In this document: piece by piece, positions 36,755 through 47,006 of the stretch
Numbering within the stretch: the first letter of the stretch is position 1
Layout: each line of letters opens with the position of its first letter
Assembly: GCA_016713335.1 (NCBI GenBank)
Contig: JADJPH010000049.1
Location: 1 to 59,001 of the forward strand
From: Candidatus Fredericiella danica
Lineage (GTDB): Bacteria; Chloroflexota; Anaerolineae; Caldilineales; Caldilineaceae
Length of the DNA: 59,001 nucleotides
Direction: 5' to 3'
Position numbers and translations under genes: made by a program
Notes under the pieces: generated by a model
Told to the model about the DNA's origin: nothing
Seen by the model: the letters and a program-made list of their open reading frames with translations, nothing else
Database searches by the model: none

Positions 36755-36831
36755 AGGCGCCAGATCGAGCGGCGCGCTCGATGTAGATCCCCCTGCGGAT
36801 CGCGGCGACTGCACCTTAAATCGAATCAGAT

Positions 36832-37359
36832 ATGTCAAAGCAAGTCCTGGTTCTGAATGCCGGCTATGAGCCGTTGAGTCTGGTCTCGGTGCGCCGTGCT
36901 GTGATTCTGCTGTTGCGTGAGAAAGCAGAGCTGCTTGAGGCGACGCAGCAGATGTTGTACAGCGCAGATCGCGAAATTCCCGTGCCATTGGTGATTCGCC
37001 TTGTTCATTATGTGCGGTTACCGCATCGCCGCGTCCCGCCGACGCGAGCGGCGATCATGTTGCGGGATGCGTACACCTGCCAATACTGTGGAGAAAAGCC
37101 GGGACAGCTTGTCCTGACTGTTGACCATGTGATCCCGCGCAGCCGGTGTGGTGAGCACACATGGACAAACCTGGTGACGGCGTGCAAACGTTGCAACCAA
37201 CGCAAGGGTAGCCTGTTGCCTGAAGAGGCAAACATGGCCCCCTTGCGACGCCCATTTGAGCCAACCTACGTAGCCCTCGTGTTGTTGAGCAATCCAGTTG
37301 CGGCGGCTCGGTGGGAGTGCTTGATGGGAATCATGAAAGACACGTATGCCCAAAATTGA
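36832..37359 (+). CDS. HNH endonuclease family protein
   Basis: A 175-residue protein of the widespread stand-alone HNH family: VLVLNAGYEPLSLVSVRRAV, then YVRLPHRRVPPTRAAIMLRD, the first zinc Cys pair CQYCG, LTVDHVIPRSRCGEHTW with catalytic DH, and NLVTACKRCNQRKG with the second Cys pair. This type usually appears as a housekeeping or 5-methylcytosine-independent nuclease without a restriction partner; the biological role is uncertain. The ATG is at 36832. The gene overlaps the next one by 14 bases (37346-37359). The frame is intact. Confidence 0.9.
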   Translation: MSKQVLVLNAGYEPLSLVSVRRAVILLLREKAELLEATQQMLYSADREIPVPLVIRLVHYVRLPHRRVPPTRAAIMLRDAYTCQYCGEKPGQLVLTVDHVIPRSRCGEHTWTNLVTACKRCNQRKGSLLPEEANMAPLRRPFEPTYVALVLLSNPVAAARWECLMGIMKDTYAQN

Positions 37360-38002
37360 CGCTCGCCAGGAGTCGATCGACGCCATTGTGCGCCGCATCT
37401 CCGACCTAAGTGAACAATCACTCACACAGCTTTCGCAGTACATCAGCTATCTCAAATGGCAGGAAGAGCTCTGGCACAGCCTGCTTGAAGACGATGATGT
37501 CATCGATCCAGATCAGAGCCTGACCTGGCAATATGACTTCATCGAGGCTTTCCCTGCAGCACGCAAGGTTGCCACGCGTGCGCCTGACCTGATGGAGATC
37601 ACGACAGGGATGGCGTCGTGCGGTATGGTCCAACAACTGGCGATCTGGGAGCACCCGCCCGTCACCGGGGCAGCAGTGTGCGAATACACCTTGCGCGTAC
37701 CGCCTGACCTGAACGCCTTGCGGCTGCGTTTTGCCATTGGCGTGCGCGACGGCGCCTTGATGGAAGGTGACAATCTGGTCGCGTTCCGCATCGTCGTCAA
37801 CGGGATCAGGCTCTGGAGCACCACCAAACAGACGAATCCCTGGGAGCGTTTCAACATCGATTTGCCCAGCCTGGCCGGTCAAGACCTGGTGATTCAGTTT
37901 ATGACCGATGGTCTGGGGGATAATCGCTGGAACTGGGCGGTCTGGGGCGAACCCCTGCTGCTCGGCTATGGTCCACGCCGGTCGGAGAAGGGAAAAAGCT
38001 GA
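37346..38002 (+). CDS. Hypothetical protein with possible jelly-roll domain
   Basis: A 218-residue protein overlapping the HNH gene. Residues about 5-40 are helical (AIVRRISDLSEQSLTQLSQYI, then SYLKWQEELWHSLLED). Residues about 80-210 are beta-rich (PVTGAAVCEYTLRVPPDLNAL, VAFRIVVNGIRLWSTTKQ, GQDLVIQFMTDGLGDN, WNWAVWGEPLLLGYG). The W-AVWGEP ending recalls NPCBM/galactose-binding-like folds in Chloroflexota glycan proteins, but I cannot name the family. No signal peptide is present. It sits 3 bases before the acetylxylan-esterase gene and is probably co-translated with it. Confidence 0.68.
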   Translation: MPKIDARQESIDAIVRRISDLSEQSLTQLSQYISYLKWQEELWHSLLEDDDVIDPDQSLTWQYDFIEAFPAARKVATRAPDLMEITTGMASCGMVQQLAIWEHPPVTGAAVCEYTLRVPPDLNALRLRFAIGVRDGALMEGDNLVAFRIVVNGIRLWSTTKQTNPWERFNIDLPSLAGQDLVIQFMTDGLGDNRWNWAVWGEPLLLGYGPRRSEKGKS

Positions 38003-38005
38003 GCT

Positions 38006-38992
38006 ATGGCTCAATTTGATAAGCCACTGAGTGAATTGCAACGCTACCTGCCCGGCCGCGATGAACCAGGTGATTTTGATGCCTTTTGGGCGGATACATT
38101 GGCGCAGAGCCGGCGGGTTGACCTGAACGCCGTGTTTGTTGCCACTGACACAGGGCTACAGACCGTTGAAACATTTGACGTCACCTACGGCGGATTCGGC
38201 GGGCAGCGGATTAAGGCATGGCTCCAGCTTGCACGGCATATCGAGCGCCCAGTCCCCGTGCTTGTTGAGTATATTGGCTATGGCGGTGGCCGCGCGTTTC
38301 CGGTCGACTGGCTCAAGTGGAGCGCTGCGGGGTATGCGCATTTTGTGATGGACACACGCGGGCAAGGCTCAACCTGGTCAAAGGGCGATACGCCCGATCC
38401 GGAGGGTGGGGACAACCCCCAGCATCCGGGTTTTATGACGCGCGGCGTGCTGCACCCGGCAACCTATTACTACCGCCGTGTGTTTACCGATGCCGTGCGC
38501 GCCGTCGAAACTGCGCGTAGCCATCCTGCCGTTGATCCTACCAGAGTCGCAGTGACTGGCGGCAGCCAGGGGGGCGGCATTACGTTGGCGGTGGCCGGAT
38601 TAGCGCCGGCATTCTTGAACGATGCCGTTTCGGTTTGTATGCCGGATGTACCTTTTCTGTGCCACTACCGCCATGCGACCGAATTGGTTGACACGATGCC
38701 GTACCAGGAAATTGTGAATTTCTGCAAGGTTCATCGCGACCAGGTGGAAACCGTGTTTAGCACGCTTGCCTATTTTGACGGCGTGAATTTTGCGGCGCGG
38801 GCCACTGCCCATGCCCTCTTTTCCATGGGGCTGATGGACGACATCTGCCCACCCTCCACCGTCTACGCGGCCTACAATCACTACAAAGGTCCCAAAGAGA
38901 TGCGGATCTGGCCGTACAACAACCATGAAGGCGGCCAGACATTCCAGACGTTGCAGCAACTTGCATTCCTGCGCAGCGTCTGGTCCCGTTAG
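38006..38992 (+). CDS. Acetylxylan esterase / cephalosporin-C deacetylase family
   Basis: A 328-residue serine alpha/beta hydrolase. The N-terminal DKPLSELQRYLPGRDEPGDF and FDAFWADTL are typical of the AXE1 group. The GxSxG nucleophile is in VAVTGGSQGGGITLA (Ser about 187), the acid in MGLMDDICPPST, and the base His in YNNHEGG near residue 310. No signal peptide, so probably cytosolic, removing acetyl groups from imported oligosaccharides. It ends directly before the acyl-CoA synthetase gene, which could reactivate released acetate; that link is an inference. Confidence 0.92.
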   Translation: MAQFDKPLSELQRYLPGRDEPGDFDAFWADTLAQSRRVDLNAVFVATDTGLQTVETFDVTYGGFGGQRIKAWLQLARHIERPVPVLVEYIGYGGGRAFPVDWLKWSAAGYAHFVMDTRGQGSTWSKGDTPDPEGGDNPQHPGFMTRGVLHPATYYYRRVFTDAVRAVETARSHPAVDPTRVAVTGGSQGGGITLAVAGLAPAFLNDAVSVCMPDVPFLCHYRHATELVDTMPYQEIVNFCKVHRDQVETVFSTLAYFDGVNFAARATAHALFSMGLMDDICPPSTVYAAYNHYKGPKEMRIWPYNNHEGGQTFQTLQQLAFLRSVWSR

Positions 38993-39013
38993 GTGGTTGG
39001 TGCAGCGAGCAAA

Positions 39014-40987
<1,974 letters not shown>

Positions 40988-42905
40988 ATGAGTCTGTTGA
41001 CGATCGCCGATCTTTCTAAACAGTACAGCGAGCGCCAGCTTTTTTGATCGCGCCAATCTCTTGATCAACGAAGGCGACCGGATTGGCCTGATTGGGGTGA
41101 ATGGCAGCGGGAAGAGCACGCTGATGCGGATTGTGGCCGGGGCCGAAGCACCTGACACCGGGCGCGTAGAGTCGCCTGGTGGCGTCCGCATCGAATATCT
41201 GGCGCAAGAACCTCCGCTCGACGATGAGCTCACCGTTCTGGACACGATTTTTCGCAGCGAATCACCCCAGATGCGTTTGTTGCGGGACTATGAGGCGGTC
41301 GCTGACGAGCTCCAGCAACGTCCCGATGATCCGGCTTTCCAGCAGCGGCTGGTTGACCTGAGCGCGGAACTTGACCGCACCGGCGGTTGGGCCGCCGAGA
41401 CCGAGGCGAAGACCATTCTGACTCGATTGGGCGTGACGAACTTTCATGCGCAGGTCGGCACGCTGAGTGGAGGCCAACGCAAGCGCGTTGCGCTGGCGCG
41501 CGCCCTGATCGACCGCGCCGACCTGCTGTTGTTGGACGAACCCACGAACCATATCGATGCGGACACCGTCGCCTGGTTGGAGGAGTATCTGGCGACCACT
41601 CCCGGTGCGCTCCTGATGGTCACGCATGATCGCTACTTCCTCGACCGCGTGGCAAACCGAATTGTTGAACTGGATCGCCGCCAATTGGTGGCCTATGCCG
41701 GCAACTATACACGCTATCTGGAGGAACGCGATCGGCGGCACATACAGTTGGCGGAGGCGGAGGTCAAGCGGCAGAACCTTCTGCGCCGCGAATTGGAGTG
41801 GCTGCGGCGCCAGCCCATGGCGCGCGGCACCAAACAGAAGGCGCGGAAGCAGCGGGTCGAGGAGATGCTACAACTCCGGTATGACAGTGGTGAGTCGCGG
41901 GTGGCCATTGCGATGGCGAGCCGCCGGTTGGGGACAAAGGTGCTAACGGCGAAGAATCTAATCAAGAAATACGACAGGCATCGCGTGCTTGATCAGGTGG
42001 ACCTACATTTGGAGCCCGGTGATCGCATCGGGATCGTGGGGCCGAACGGAGCAGGCAAGAGCACGCTCCTGGACATCCTGGCCGGCAAGCTTGCTCCCGA
42101 CAGCGGCACCGTTTTTTGGGGCGAAACGGTGCAGGTCGGTTACTACGACCAACGCAGCGCTGGTCTCAAGGATGAACAGCGCATTTTGGAGTTTGTTGAG
42201 GATGAGGCGCCACTGATCCGCACGAAAGATGGCGACCGCATCGAAGCTGCCCAGATGCTGGAATGGTTCTTGTTTCCACGCGCAATGCAGTATGCCCGCA
42301 TTGGCAGTCTGAGTGGCGGAGAGCGGCGCCGCCTGTATCTGCTGCGTGCATTGATTCACCAGCCGAACGTGCTACTCCTTGATGAGCCGACCAATGATCT
42401 GGATATTCAGACCCTGGCGGTGTTGGAAGAGTTTCTTGATCATTTCGCCGGATGTCTGATCGTTGCCAGCCATGATCGTTACTTTCTGGATCGCACTGTT
42501 GATTTTTTGCTCTCGATGGAAGATGGCAAGATTGGCCCGCGGTATCCAGCGCCGTACGCCAGCTTCGTGCGGTCACGTCAAGACGCAGCGCAACAAGCTG
42601 CGAGTATGGCGCCAGCAGCCGCCAAGACAACCGTAGCGACGGCGCCCAAAACGGCATTGCGCAAACTCACTTGGAAAGAGCAGCGGGAACTGGAAGCGCT
42701 CGAAGAGAGCATTTCTGAGATCGAATCGCGAAGAAATTTGGTACTTTACGAAATCGAAAAAAGCAGCGATAATTATCTACGTCTGCAGACGTTGACTGCA
42801 GAACTAGAAACACTCCACATGGCTCTGGATGCGGCCCTCGAACGGTGGTTCGAACTTTCTGCCATCGCGGAATCCGCCGCCAGTTCGCCTACGAACACAG
42901 CGTAA
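40988..42905 (+). CDS. ABC-F ATPase, Uup-like, one frameshift
   Basis: A soluble, duplicated ABC ATPase that acts on ribosomes or DNA structures, not in transport. The start is ATG 40988 (MSLLTIADLSKQYSERQLF). Six T's at 41040-41045 should be five; removing one gives DRANLLINEGDRIGLIGVNG and the long frame. NBD1: GVNGSGKSTL, LSGGQRKRVALARAL, LLLDEPTNHID. NBD2: GPNGAGKSTLLD, LSGGERRRLYLLRAL, LLLDEPTNDLD. A linker of basic helices (KQKARKQRVEEML) lies between. The C-terminal ~90 residues (KEQRELEALEESISEIESRR) form the coiled coil typical of Uup. About 638 residues. Confidence 0.92.
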
Positions 42906-42916
42906 CGATCGTTACG
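42901..42916. promoter_or_regulatory. 16-bp perfect palindrome CGTAACGATCGTTACG
   Basis: The palindrome overlaps the stop codon of the ABC-F gene and lies 40 bases before the next gene (42957). With no loop it is better suited to a dimeric protein than to a hairpin, so it may be an operator for the LysM gene. There is no T-run to make it a terminator. Confidence 0.4.
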
Positions 42917-42956
42917 AGTTTACCAACCGAATATCCACTCGCTCGGGACTGAACCC

Positions 42957-44186
42957 ATGAACGAAGTCACTTGTTTTCACTGCGGCAACCGTGTTCAGAT
43001 CTCTCCCGACGCCGAGCGCTGTTCTGTGTGCGGCGCGAACCTGCGCAAATTGATCGGGCGGGAACAAGCTTCCGGTTATTTCTATTCACGCGCGGCCGAC
43101 ATGTCCGGTGCAGGCAACGTTTTGGCCGCGCTACAGGAGGTGCAGCGCGGCCTCGCGTATGTACCCTCGTCGGAGCTCAATTTGTTAGGTGCGATTCTCT
43201 GCAAGCGACTTGGTCGTTTGGAGGACATGCGCCACTTTGTCGCCGCCATCCCGGTGGATGATGCACTGCGGGGCGAAGGTGAGTGGCTACTGCGTTCCAA
43301 TCAGGCACGACAACGCGTGCCTGCAAACGCCAAAGCGCGCGGAAACACCGAGTCATTGCCTATCGTCACCGATGACGAAGTATTGCCATTGGTGGCAGAC
43401 GAAGTGGCGCCGTCACGACACCATCCGAAACCGGTGCGCGGCAAGTCGTGGCCCCAGGCCGTGATGTGGTTGGTGCTGCTGGGTGCGCTGCTTGTTGGCA
43501 GTTGGGTGGTGTGGCAGAATCCGCCGGCAGATATGGCCGCGCTCTTGCCGTTCCTGCAGCCGGCCCTGGCGGCTGAGAGTGAGTCCGTGCCGATGACCAC
43601 CCGCATGGGTGAAGACACAGCCAGCGCCAAGGTGGAGGGGCCGGCGGATGCACCGGTCGATCCACAGGTGGTGATCGAACCCACGCCGTCCGCCGAACCC
43701 ACGCGTGAGCCGATCTTTCCCAGCCTGACGCCGCCCGCCAACGTGGCTGCGTTGACGGAGGAACCCCAAATCACGACGATCGATCTTCAGAGTGTGGCCA
43801 TAGCAGCGGAGGCGTCACCGTTCGATTTCAAGGCACTTCTCAGAGAATTGGGACGGGACGATCTCGCTGCGCTGCCTGTAACCGCGCGCGTGGAAGGGGG
43901 GCGGCTGGTGCTGGAAGGCACGGTCGAGTGGGCGGAGCAGCGGGACGCGCTTGAATTTGCCGGGCGACAAGGTCCTGGTATAGACGGTGTCACGATCGCC
44001 AACGTCAGGGTGAAGCCACCGGCGACCTATGTGGTGCAAGAAGGAGATTCGCTCTGGGGCATTTCTGTGCGGATCTACGGCAATCCCGATCAGGTTGAGG
44101 AACTGTTTGCCGCCAACACGGATATTCTGCCTTCAGCCAATGCGCTGAGCGTTGGGATGGAACTGAAAGTTCCGCCGATTGAGTAG
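42957..44186 (+). CDS. Zinc-ribbon, single-span membrane protein with BON-like and LysM domains
   Basis: A 409-residue protein. The N-terminus has a zinc ribbon (CFHCGNRV...CSVCGANL) in the cytosol, followed by a helical part (GNVLAALQEVQRGLAYVPSS), one membrane helix at about residues 165-185 (VMWLVLLGALLVGSWVVW) and a Pro/Thr-rich linker. Outside the cell come a BON-like segment (LAALPVTARVEGGRLVLEGT, then VTIANVRVKP) and a C-terminal LysM (YVVQEGDSLWGISVRIYGNP, then LKVPPIE). LysM binds peptidoglycan or related glycans. It probably links an intracellular event to the wall; the exact function is unknown. The frame is intact. Confidence 0.82.
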   Translation: MNEVTCFHCGNRVQISPDAERCSVCGANLRKLIGREQASGYFYSRAADMSGAGNVLAALQEVQRGLAYVPSSELNLLGAILCKRLGRLEDMRHFVAAIPVDDALRGEGEWLLRSNQARQRVPANAKARGNTESLPIVTDDEVLPLVADEVAPSRHHPKPVRGKSWPQAVMWLVLLGALLVGSWVVWQNPPADMAALLPFLQPALAAESESVPMTTRMGEDTASAKVEGPADAPVDPQVVIEPTPSAEPTREPIFPSLTPPANVAALTEEPQITTIDLQSVAIAAEASPFDFKALLRELGRDDLAALPVTARVEGGRLVLEGTVEWAEQRDALEFAGRQGPGIDGVTIANVRVKPPATYVVQEGDSLWGISVRIYGNPDQVEELFAANTDILPSANALSVGMELKVPPIE

Positions 44187-44953
44187 CAATTGGGGTTTTG
44201 CCGTAAGCCGGGGGGTGGTGGTGACCGGTCTAGCCTGCGGTTGAACCGAGCAGGGCTAGACCGGTTGGCTTCCTGGGTCTGAAAGTATTCCTTGGGCGGC
44301 GATCCTGGTACGAAGTCGGCTGCATCGCCATGCAGGTGCGTGGCGTCTGCCCATGCGACGAATGTGCCGGATGGCTTTCCATCACGCAGGCTCAGATCGA
44401 GCTGAGAAATGGCACAGTTGTGATTTGGCGCTTGAAAGATGATGCGCCGGTCCATGTCGGGGCATAGTGCGCCGATCGTCATCGCAAAAATGCCACCGTG
44501 ACCGACGAGGACGATCTCACCTTCGGGTTGTTCGATGGCGAGTTGCCGGAAACCCGTCTGGGCGCGTTGCCATAACTCCGAATAAGTCTCGCCGTCGGGA
44601 AAGCGCTCATCACTCGTGCCGCGGAACCAACCTTCCAAGACTGAATTGTGATAGGTCCACAGTTCCGGGGTTGGCGCCTGCTGTTCGAGGGTGCCGACGT
44701 TAATCTCACGGAATTGCTCGATGACGATTGGTTCGAGCCCTATCGCCTCGCCTATGATCGCCGCGGTTTCCCGTGTACGGCGCAACGGTGAAGTGTAGAT
44801 GGCTACAATTGGCCGGTTACGAAAGTATTCGGCCGTCTGCGCTGCTTGGAGCCGGCCCTTGTCGGTCAAAGGGTAGTCAACCAACCGATGTGAGAATTCT
44901 TTGGTCAGGTTTGCCACATTTTCGGCGTGGCGCACCAAATAAACACGAGGCAT
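44090..44953 (-). CDS. Histidine phosphatase (phosphoglycerate-mutase-like) family protein
   Basis: A branch-1 histidine phosphatase with intact catalysis: YLVRHAENVANL (RHA-type with nucleophile His8-9), YPLTDKGRLQA, IYTSPLRRTRETAAI, E in REINVGTLE, and IVLVGHGGIFAM (second His). The catalytic domain ends near residue 215. The open frame then runs on about 70 residues, through a strong stem-loop and 97 bases into the 3' end of the convergent LysM gene. That tail (PARFNRRLDRSPPPPGLR) lacks family similarity, so the real C-terminus may be near 44260 after an undetected shift. Start ATG 44951-44953. Substrate unknown. Confidence 0.85.
   Translation of the reverse strand: MPRVYLVRHAENVANLTKEFSHRLVDYPLTDKGRLQAAQTAEYFRNRPIVAIYTSPLRRTRETAAIIGEAIGLEPIVIEQFREINVGTLEQQAPTPELWTYHNSVLEGWFRGTSDERFPDGETYSELWQRAQTGFRQLAIEQPEGEIVLVGHGGIFAMTIGALCPDMDRRIIFQAPNHNCAISQLDLSLRDGKPSGTFVAWADATHLHGDAADFVPGSPPKEYFQTQEANRSSPARFNRRLDRSPPPPGLRQNPNCYSIGGTFSSIPTLSALAEGRISVLAANSSST
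44224..44265. terminator. Stem-loop between convergent genes
   Basis: ACCGGTCTAGC (44224-44234) pairs with GCTAGACCGGT (44255-44265). Inside it CTGC pairs with GCAG (one bulged G) and GGTT with AACC. It lies just after the LysM stop (44186). There is no clear T-run, and it falls inside the extended C-terminal frame of the phosphatase. Confidence 0.55.
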
Positions 44954-44965
44954 CTCGGTTCCTAA

Positions 44966-46183
44966 CTAGCGTGGCGGGTGCATCGGCATGACGACATGCA
45001 GAAATTCGTCTTCACCCATGCCGACCGGGCGAATCGTGCCTGGGCGGGTCGGTTGCGTCGTTTCCAGGACGACCTGGGGCTGATCGATCTGGCTTAGCAC
45101 GTCGATCAGGTAGCGGGCATTGAAGGCGATTTCGAGGTCACCGCCTTCCACCATCGCGTCGATCTCGTTGACGCTGTCGCCCATTTCTGTGCTCGTGGCC
45201 GCCAGACTGACGGCGCCGTGCCCGGCGCCGTTGGCGGGATCGATGCGCAGCCGGACGATATTGGCATTGTCGCGGGCAAAGAGAAAGGCCACGCGCACTG
45301 CTTTCAGCAGGGATGCAGTGTCCACGACGGCGCGGGTGTTGTGGCTCTTGGGGATAATGGCGCGATAGTCTGGAAATTTGGCGTCGATCAACTGGCTGGC
45401 GAGTTCGACACGGTGGAAACTCCCTCCCTTGCCGCCTTCGAGGTTCTTGCCCCAGATCTGGAACAGGATCTGGTTGCGTGCCTGCGTCACGATCACCTGC
45501 ACCGGGCGGAGTTCGTCGGCATCGGCGGAGATACGGGCAAATTCTCCCAGGCTCTTGGCCGGAACGATCACCGTCATGGGGTCGTGTGGCAAGCCACCGT
45601 TGACTGGGGCACTGCGCAGACTGAGGCGGTAGCCGTCGGTGGCCGCCATGCTGATGCGGCCGTCGCGGAAGCTCACCTCGACGCCGGTGAGCGTCGGCCG
45701 GCTTTCGTCGGTGGAGGCGGCGAAGATTACCTGGTCGACCATGCGGCGTAGCCCAGTCGGTTCCAGCTCGATGTGGACGCCTTCCATGGAAGCCGCGGTT
45801 GCTTCACCGCCGGCGCCAATCGTTGGAATGATTGGAAAGTCGGCAGCGTCGATCCCCTTGATATTGGCTTCGAATTTGGCCGAGCGGAGGTGGAGGGTTT
45901 GTGTCCGGACGGACAACTCCATGTCAACGCGTTCGGGCGGGAGGTTGCTGACGAAGTCGGTCAACAGGCGCGCCGGCACCGTGATGGCGCCTTCGTCCTC
46001 GACTTTGGCGCCGATCCAGCAGTTGACGCCGATCTCCAGGTTGGTTGCGGCAAGGCGCAACTGATTGTCGCTGGCATCAAGCAGAATATTGCCGAGCACG
46101 GGCAAGGTGCTGCGCGACGAGACGGCGCGGCCGACAATGGCGAGCCCTTTGGCCAGATTTTCTTGTAGTACCGATACCCGCAC
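44966..46183 (-). CDS. dnaN: DNA polymerase III beta sliding clamp
   Basis: The ring-shaped clamp that tethers Pol III to DNA, a dimer of three-domain subunits. The GTG at 46181-46183 is chosen because GGAGG lies 5 bases upstream; the frame continues 37 codons further but without family similarity. Domain 1: LQENLAKGLAIVGRAVSSRS, TLPVLGNILLDA. Domain 2: MVDQVIFAASTDESRPTLTG, MAATDGYRLS. Domain 3: LIDAKFPDYRAIIPKS, ending in the clamp's typical hydrophobic HVVMPM with a short basic tail. About 405 residues, slightly over the usual 370-390. No dnaA or recF is nearby, so this is not the classic origin region. Confidence 0.93.
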   Translation of the reverse strand: MRVSVLQENLAKGLAIVGRAVSSRSTLPVLGNILLDASDNQLRLAATNLEIGVNCWIGAKVEDEGAITVPARLLTDFVSNLPPERVDMELSVRTQTLHLRSAKFEANIKGIDAADFPIIPTIGAGGEATAASMEGVHIELEPTGLRRMVDQVIFAASTDESRPTLTGVEVSFRDGRISMAATDGYRLSLRSAPVNGGLPHDPMTVIVPAKSLGEFARISADADELRPVQVIVTQARNQILFQIWGKNLEGGKGGSFHRVELASQLIDAKFPDYRAIIPKSHNTRAVVDTASLLKAVRVAFLFARDNANIVRLRIDPANGAGHGAVSLAATSTEMGDSVNEIDAMVEGGDLEIAFNARYLIDVLSQIDQPQVVLETTQPTRPGTIRPVGMGEDEFLHVVMPMHPPR

Positions 46184-46320
46184 AGGCGCCTCCACTTTGC
46201 TCGGATGTTCAGAAAGAATGGGCAGTTTGCGGGAAGTATAACATATTCCCGTATTCGAGGCACACGAAAAGAACTTGGAGATTGAGTATTTCAATAAGGG
46301 GAGGGCAGGAGGAAAAGATC

Positions 46321-46358
46321 AACGCGGAGAAGCGGAGATGACGCGGAGAGCGCGGAGG
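46321..46358. repeat. Short purine-rich GCGGAGA repeats in the dnaN upstream gap
   Basis: Four GCGGAG units occur within 38 bases (ACGCGGAGAAGCGGAGATGA and onward) in the gap between dnaN and the next minus-strand gene. Similar CGCAGAG-type intergenic repeats are common in environmental bacterial genomes. I cannot tell whether this is a remnant of one. Confidence 0.35.
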
Positions 46359-46387
46359 AAGCAGGAAAGAAGTGCGGATGGGTGCGC

Positions 46388-46858
46388 TCACGCCGCGCGC
46401 CGGCGTGAGCGGAGTTCAAAAACCAGTACGGCCGGCACGTAGAATACGATGTCCGCAACCAGTTTGCCCATGATCAGCGCCAGCGCGAGGTTCGAGATCC
46501 ATTGCAGGCTGGTGTACATGGCCAATGGGCGGACGACGAGGCTGTCAAGCACTTCTGAGATGCCAAACTCCATGATCAAGTCACGAATGATCACAACTGC
46601 AAGTAGTGCCAGGGCCAGGAGGGTGACTTCCTCCAAATGGCGCCGTCGCTTTGCCGCCTCCCGGCCGAACATGAGCCCGTAGTAGCCGATGGCTTCGCCC
46701 CAGGCTGCCGCAGTGGCGGTGACCGCAGGGTGGTGGGTCAGCGACAGCGCCAGCGTGGCGCAGCAAAAGGCGGTGAAGAGGCCTAGCGCTTCTGCCGGCA
46801 CATAGCGGCGCAGCCACTTGATCACATGCGTCCTGACGGTCTGAATGGCGTGCTGCAT
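46388..46858 (-). CDS. Hypothetical membrane protein
   Basis: A 156-residue protein with about four membrane segments (ALGLFTAFCCATLALSLT, WGEAIGYYGLMFGREA, LLALALLAVVIIRDLIM, ISNLALALIMGKLVADIVFY) and a basic C-terminus. No family recognised. The start ATG 46856-46858 has an upstream pyrimidine/purine context with GAGAGG. The dnaN gene lies downstream in the same direction after about 200 bases, so a shared transcript is not obvious. Confidence 0.7.
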   Translation of the reverse strand: MQHAIQTVRTHVIKWLRRYVPAEALGLFTAFCCATLALSLTHHPAVTATAAAWGEAIGYYGLMFGREAAKRRRHLEEVTLLALALLAVVIIRDLIMEFGISEVLDSLVVRPLAMYTSLQWISNLALALIMGKLVADIVFYVPAVLVFELRSRRRAA

Positions 46859-46995
46859 CGTGGTTATCCTCTCTCAGTGCTCCAACGGCGCCGTCGCCCA
46901 CGGCAAGGTCCGGCCTATAAGATACAGAGCGACCATTTATGGATCGTTGATGGCTGGTGGTCGGAAGGATTCGGCGCCGGCGAGGGGCGCGATGC

Positions 46996-47001
46996 TATAA
47001 T
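46996..47001 (+). promoter_or_regulatory. Consensus -10 TATAAT 5 bases before the TMEM175-like start
   Basis: TATAAT at 46996-47001 is followed by five bases and then ATG 47007. The start of transcription would fall at or next to the ATG. A good -35 with 17-base spacing is not visible (TTCGGC at 46970-46975 is 20 bases away). Confidence 0.45.
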
Positions 47002-47006
47002 GGGCT

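Noticed and set aside
44966..46183. Chromosome origin region because dnaN is present
   Set aside because: There is no dnaA, recF or gyrB nearby and no DnaA-box cluster visible.
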